Assembly: GCA_037976565.1 (NCBI GenBank)
Contig: CP137683.1
Span: 12,404,199 to 12,468,198 of the forward strand
DNA from: Mesocentrotus franciscanus
Lineage: Eukaryota; Echinodermata; Echinoidea; Camarodonta; Strongylocentrotidae
Reading direction: 5' to 3'
DNA: 64,000 nt
Below are positions 54,101-61,600 of this stretch, piece after piece. A model generated the notes under the pieces. That model worked only from the letters and a program-made list of their open reading frames with translations. It did no database searches and had not been told where the DNA came from. The translations under genes and the position numbers were made by a program. Position 1 is the stretch's first letter, and the number at the start of each line of letters is the position of its first letter.

Positions 54101-55610
54101 TATACCCAGACTATCCACAACTTTAAATGTTTTATAATATCTGCATCAAACCAGCAACTTCCAGCTTTCAGAGAATTACTTTTAGCTTCAAAACATCCCA
54201 TAAAAAATACTTATTTCCACCCTAATTTAATCTAATGTAACTTATTTGATATGTATTGTATAATAATTTCTTCCCCAATACTTTAAGCATTATGATACTG
54301 TTATTTTATCCTAAATATCCATATTTTTATTTCCAGAGTGTTACCTACATGTGTACTGTATAATTTATTTTTTCTCTCCTAATATTTGCTAATAGGTCCT
54401 TCTGTCACTCATGTTTACCGTACTGCTGCAAGCTATAACGTCACTGTGGTTGCATTCAACAAAGTACAGAGTCTTCAGACAGCATGCACCGTGGATATTG
54501 TCAACTTTGTTTCTTGTAAGTGCAAACAATATGTTAAAATTTCATTGTATATATTTCAAGAATATCCCATATTTTCTAGCAAGTGTGCACTATCAGCCTC
54601 AAACCATCAGTAAGTTTCTTGAATTCACATTTTGTTTCATACCTTATAATTTTGTTAGTACTCTGAATGTTAAACTAGAAATGTGATGTGTATTAAAGCA
54701 TTTTTTTTGGTTCACAGTTGCTCAGAAATTGAGAGTTTCATTTGTTCATTGTATAATAATAATTTGATAATTTTCTAATCCATATGGCCATTAGGTGGTT
54801 GCAATATAATTTCTTCCCAATTTTGAGCTTCTCTTTGTCTATTCTTAATCATTTACCAATTAAAAGTTGAAAGGCCAAAATAAACTTATCTGCTAATCAC
54901 AGTAGGCCTACGTAGATACACCATTAATAGATCCCTTTGTCAGATGTAACTTTAATAATTTATTCCCAAATTTCAACGTCTCTTCACCTATTTTAGTCAT
55001 TGGCATGAAGGTGCTAGCAGTCAGCTAGCAACAACATACACCAATCTCCTCTTCACGGCATATACACCTGCTAAAATATCAATTTGCTGGCTGCAACATT
55101 ATTAATTTGAAATTTATTTTTCACCTTTCTTTAGTCGTCGACCTGAAGGTTCAGAGCCAGCTAGCAACAACATACACCGATCTGCTCTTCACAGCCGAGA
55201 CCCCTGCTAATAGTGCCAAGTGGTTTAGATGGGACCTGGGTAACGGACTTCCTATCCGGCAGTCATCGATTAATACCTTGACCTACCGTTATGCCCTCCC
55301 TGGCACGTAAGTCTGTCAAATATAAAACTTGTAGGTAATCTTTGATGTGAGTGGAAATGATCACAGTGGGCTTCAAGCCTCCAAACGTTTAAACTTATGC
55401 TGCTTGTACGTGTGTGGACTCTTGAACAGTAAATTAATTCTGATGATGCAATAATGTACTGATTCAATCTTTAATCTTGATTGATCTGTGGGAATTTACA
55501 TAGATTCTTTCATTGCTAAAATAAAGGCTGTCAATAGACTTTCCATATCACTGAGAAATCAAAGAATGATGGAGATGATGATGTTGATGATGATGGAGAT
55601 GATGATGATT

Positions 55611-55643
<33 letters not shown>

Positions 55644-58600
55644 TTGGAGATGGTGATGATGGTTATGATTATGATGATGTTGGAGATGATGATCATGATT
55701 ATATTCCATTCTTGTATTGTATGATGTAACATACACGTCCAAGAATACCATCAATGCATGTTTCATTCGTGATCTTCTCCCCTACAGCTACTACATATCA
55801 GTTGAAGCAGGCAACCACATGAGCAACGCTACATCCAACCCTGTGGAGATGACCTTGCAGGCACGCATCGGCACAATGATCATCACAACGTCGGCACCTG
55901 CTCTCTATGGGCAGAGAACAGTCCTGGAGGTTCAGGTCTACTCCGGAAGCAACATTGAGTATGTTTGGAGCTTTGGTGATGGTTCCCCAGATGTTGTCAC
56001 AGAGCAGTCCATAATTTTGCATTCTTATAACAGGTACTGTATGTCATCATTATTATTAAGTATTCAGCGTCACTTGTGCTTAGGAGGTGAAAAGCAAACT
56101 GCATGTAATTGTAGACCCCCGTATCTCTAATCCTGGTATAACTGGTTGGGGGTGTGCAGGTGTATCACTACACTGGGTATTCTCCTACTCTTTGACAAAG
56201 AGTGTAGTGGGTTATGAATGTGCATAGATAGTGGCTCTCCTCCAAACAGAGCTTCCATTTAACATTATATCCAAGGGACCATGTCTATGGAACAGTGGAA
56301 GGTCACTTTAACACATAACAGAGCCTTTGCTGGACTCGCACCAACAACCATTGGTTCAACTCTTTTTCCCCTGTGGAAGCCCTGACTGAACACCAAACTG
56401 AAATCATGAGAGACACAGAACTATTATAGGCTTGTATCATCTGCTGAGAGACAGAACCAATGTGAAACAAAGTAATTGTGAAAAAGTATGACTGCTTTGC
56501 TCAAAAGTGATATTCTGAATCACCAAAATATTTGAAGGTATATTACCTTTCAGCTAATATATGCTGTACACATATTCATCAGTTTTTCTACAAATTTGGT
56601 AAAATGTCAGCAAAAGTGATTGGTAGATTAATTTGTTGTTTACATAAGCTATCTACATCATTTTTCTTCTACATAAGTGCAGTATGTGAACAGTACTTCT
56701 TTCTGTAATTTCTTTTAGGACTGGGGAGTATTTCATCAACTTGTTTGCGAGCAACGATGTGAGCAACTCAAGCGCTTCAACAAATATATTCATCTTAGAT
56801 GAACCATGTCTTACTCCGGAGCTCTACATTGTTGGTGATTCAAGTAGAATGGTAAATATTGTATAATGATCATTCAGTAGCACATTCTGGTATTTGAAAG
56901 TATGAGAGGGTGAGAGAAAGAAGGTATGAGAGGGTGAGAGAAAGAGTGAGAGAGATAGAAGAAGGGAGAGAGAGAGAAAAAAGATGGAGAGAGGGTGTAG
57001 AAGAGAAAGCATTGTATTCATACATATTCATATAGTGTAGAAGTAAAATTTATAAATTACTCTATACTTCAGAGGAAAAAACTGAGAAATATTAGATAAT
57101 ATATAATAGAATAATGAATAACTATTGTTGAATAATAATGCACTAGAATTTAAGTCTTTTCCATCATTCACATTTACAAATTGTTTAACCCTTTTAGCAA
57201 AGTACACATAGTTATATTAACCACCTTAATTTTTTTGGCATCTAAGTTTGGGGGAAATAAATGATAGTCTCTTTTCTTGATATTCAAAAGCGATTCATGC
57301 TTTGGAGTGTCAATTACCTTGGATATTAAAAAAACAAAACTTGTGATATGTGTTTGTTGCAAGGGATAATTCATTGATAATAATATGAAATCATTGTATA
57401 ATATAATGACCGTTCAGTATAATATTCTATTTCCCTCTGTTTGCTTCCAGATTAACTTTTCCAATCCAGTGAAGTTGGAGATGGAGGTGTTTATCGATTG
57501 TGACATCACACAAGAAACAACCTATCAGTGGTCTCTCATCGATGCTGTAGACGGAGCCCTCTAGTATTGAATCCCATGATAGCATCTCTTGACAAGCGAA
57601 CACTCTATGTACCCAGTCACGTTGTCCCTATTGGTTCATACTCTGTGACAGCAGAGGTATGAAACTTAGGTTTTTTAAGCAGCTGTTAAACCTGGCTTAA
57701 TTTACTTCACTGATTTGTGGGAGACCATGTGTCAACCCCTAATGTATGCATTTAGTGATTTTAATTTGGTCATGAAATAATAACAAACAAATTGATTTCA
57801 TAGTATGATTAGTATCACATTTTTGTATTTCATTTTTGTAGTGGAAGTATGATGATTTAATACCACATTTAAAAGTATGCATTGTCACTCCATAAGTTGA
57901 TGAACTATAGCTATGCCCTAAGGAGTAGTTTAAAACCAGCCAACAGTTTGGTGTTTTTTAAAGAATGTGGCCCATTTAGTTAACTTAAAACAAACAAATC
58001 TGGGCCCGTCTTATAAAGAGTTGATATTAATCGCAACTTATTTGCAATTGATATCAATCGCAACTATGTATATAGGAGATAGGAGACTGGAAACTTGCAA
58101 TTGATTGGAGGACATGCGATTGATTTGGATCAATCGTAACTCTTTATCAGACGGGGCCCTGGTGTCTATTTTAAACAAACAGAACCGTGCCATGAGTAAT
58201 ATTATTGATGAAGAATAGGAAGTAACAAAGCTATGGAAGTTTTGTTTTCAGTGTCAGGATTTCAAGATCACCATATCTGATTTAACAAAATACTTAATAA
58301 CAAAATTGTGAACATATTATGAACATCAGTTTAATCTAACAAAATTCCAGACGTTGAACTTACACCAACCAGTAGAAATGGCATATATCAGTTTGATGGC
58401 ACATGTCTACATCCCACAGCTGCCACTGGGTTAAAAAAAAATTGCACTTGGCAATTTTAGTCAAAATGTATTGTGCCATGACTAATGTTGGATAGAAGGA
58501 CAAGAAATCATAAAATCTTCAAGGGCAGCTTTGCTCACTATCTGATTTCCTTTTTAATTCTTTGTCCACAAGGTATTGCAATGTATAGGGTGACCATCAG

Positions 58601-61600
58601 TCCAGTCTAATGTTAGACATGAATCTTGGGTCGTCCAGAAAAATGGCATCTGTCATGTGAATGGCATATGTTTCTATCCCACCGCTGCCACCAGGCTAAG
58701 AAAGAGAATGCACCTGTCAATTTTAGACAAAATGTATTGTGCCATGACTATTACCAGATAGAAGGACAAGAAATCATAAATCTTCAAGGGCAGCTTTGCT
58801 CACTATCTGATTTCCTTTTTTAATTCTTTGTCCACAAGGTCTTGCAATATATATGATGACCATCAGTCCAGTCTAACCAATGTTAGACATAAATCTTGGG
58901 TCGTCCACAAAAATGGCATCTGTCATCTTGATGACATATGTTTATATCCAACCGCTGCCACCAGGTTAAGAAATAGAATGCACCTGGCAATGTTAGACAA
59001 GTAGTCATACTGTGCCATGAGTAACTTAACTTGACAGCAGTCATAAAGTAAAGAAAATACATCGTCAACACATGGCTACGGTTCATATCAGTAGAGCATG
59101 CTTCATTCTATATTGTATACGAACTTCTACTTCTGATAATTAAGAAGATTCTTAAAGGTACTATGTCCCATTTGCAGGCCCAAAAAATGAAAAGGTAAAA
59201 TTCCAACGGCATTTGAAAGACAATACTAATTTAGAACTTCCCTAAAAAAGGGGGGCTTGAGAATGTCTTTAAGTGGGAAAATAACGACTATTAGTTGTCG
59301 AATCGACTTAGGAGCTATAGAGCCAGTAAGTAATAGTCTGATTTTTCAGACCATTGTACCGAATGGTCGTACGTTTTATGCTGCGCAAAGATTCAATCAG
59401 TTTAATTTTGGCCATTACAAGAAGTGGGTTATTGATGTAGACAAATGCTCATGTACCCTTTACAGCTCATTTTATGTATGTTATTACCAAAGATGAAAAA
59501 GCCAGTCAGTCACTCAATAGTGTCTGACAGTGAAGTCTAGCAAGTAAACGGGTTTCCTTGCATAATTTGAATATTAGGACACTGCTAACGTTTAAATTTC
59601 ACAGATAGGACATACGACATAATCCATAACAGTGCAAGTTACAAATTTGATTCAGCCAGGGACGCAGGTTCGAAACTAAATCGCGTCTTTCGGATGGTGA
59701 CGTTAATGGTCGGTCCCCAGACGTAAATAATCATATCTGATTGATACACGTCTGTAAAAACCCAATACACACACACTAAATTTCACAGATAGGACATACA
59801 TGACATATTCATAATTCCTGCAAAGTTCTACAGAATTTGATGTTGGCTGCAAAAGGGACATAGTATCTTTAAGGCAACAAATCCACTTGAAATCAAATGC
59901 TAAATGTGCACTAGTGCATAAGATGTACATTAAAAGCACTATACACAGAAGTACAGCATGGGTAGGATAGAACAGGAAAACAAGAATGAGTTATTACAAG
60001 CCAAATCAATCAGATACAATTTTAATAATAATAATATTCCGCTGTTATATAGCGCTTAATACATCTAGGATGTCTCTTTTAAAGCGCTTTACAGATATAC
60101 TATTAAACAATTTACTAAAGTTTCACTTTTTGCATTTCTTACAGGTGCGCATGAACAACACCATAGTGTATTCCAGGACATCCCTGAGTCTAACGATCAG
60201 GGAAAGCCCTTTGATTGCAGTCATAGGGGGTACAACAAGGACCATCGATAGGAACACTCTGGCTTACATCAATGGTGGATTTTCTCTAGACCCAGACCAT
60301 CCTTCAGATTCAGACCTACAGTAAGACAACTGTTAATATTGACAGAAATTAACTTGGTGCCAGGGAAAGAGAAGTTTTAATGTATTCAGACTCAAATCAT
60401 ACTCCATTAAGAATTGTCTTTGATGAATCAAATTATTGCTGATTGCATGAAAGAGGCTTGTTTGAGACTCTTTAACAGGCCCAACATAGTATCAACTAGC
60501 ATGCACAGAGTAGAGTCTTTCTTTGTTTATACATGTACATACTGAATATTTAAAAACTATCATCAACAAAATTGAATATAGTAAACTGGTTTATTGATAT
60601 TTGTATTAAAAAGTTGTAAACTGTTTCAAATTCCAGTTGTCATCATTTTTTTCCTTCTTGATGTCATTACTTGTGTTGGGGTGAAATAATTTCAGGGAAC
60701 TATTTATGGCACCCCACATGATATTATTCCTTCTCTTATTTTTTCCCCTTAAAGCCTCTCCCCTAAACTTTCCCTGGAATTCTTTGTAAAAAATGGTTCA
60801 TTGTAGGCAAGATTGATGAACAGTCCTGTTAGGAAACACATACACATACTTCATATTCTGCAAAACAAATTAAAAAAGTTTTGGTCCTTGTGTTTTGTAT
60901 AGATACAACTGGACTTGTCATCCGATAGATATTCCTACTGAGTCCTGCTTTGATCCATCAACCTTCTCCAATGGCACCGCCCCTGTCCCATCCACCAATG
61001 GTTCCTTGTTGTTTCCAGCGGCTTGGCTCAGGCTGGACCTAGCCTTCCAGTTTGTCTTCTACCTCACCATCAGCAAAGAGGGCAGGCAACCAGATTTTGT
61101 TTCCCAGGTCCTGAAGGTTGTTTCCAATGAAAAGATCTACGAGTAAGTATCTGCTGGGTCGGCAATAATGGGGAGTGATAACTTGTGTCCTCCTAGCTGG
61201 TAACTTAATATAACAGTAAAGCATTTTGATATGTGTTCTATAAAAAGACTAGCAAAACCAAGAGGCATGGAAAGCTGACTTGTTTACCCATTTCCTACTG
61301 GAAGCAGGTGGCCCCTGTATTAAGCCTATAGTAATGTATGAATTAAGTAGTCAACAGATTAACAGAAATTGTATGCCACTTAGGTAAAATGTCTTGAAGT
61401 CTTAATTGCTCAAAAATTACAATGACAATATTTCTCATGCATCTTGTAGAAAAGACAATGTGTAAGACTCACTGGTTCATGTTTTAATTTTTATCAAATT
61501 AGACTTCTAGTGGATTGCCCATCGTGTGACGAGGGCATCGTCAACTCAAACGCAGAACTTACCCTTGAGGCATTGTGCCCAACTTGTGGAGATAATGTCA

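Noticed and set aside
55488..55766. Met-rich or His-rich protein
   Set aside because: Translation of the (GAT)n microsatellite in intron 18.
57547..57564. Micro-intron that would remove the stop in exon 21
   Set aside because: GT at 57547 to AG at 57564 is 18 bases, too short to splice, and the resulting frame still meets a stop at once.
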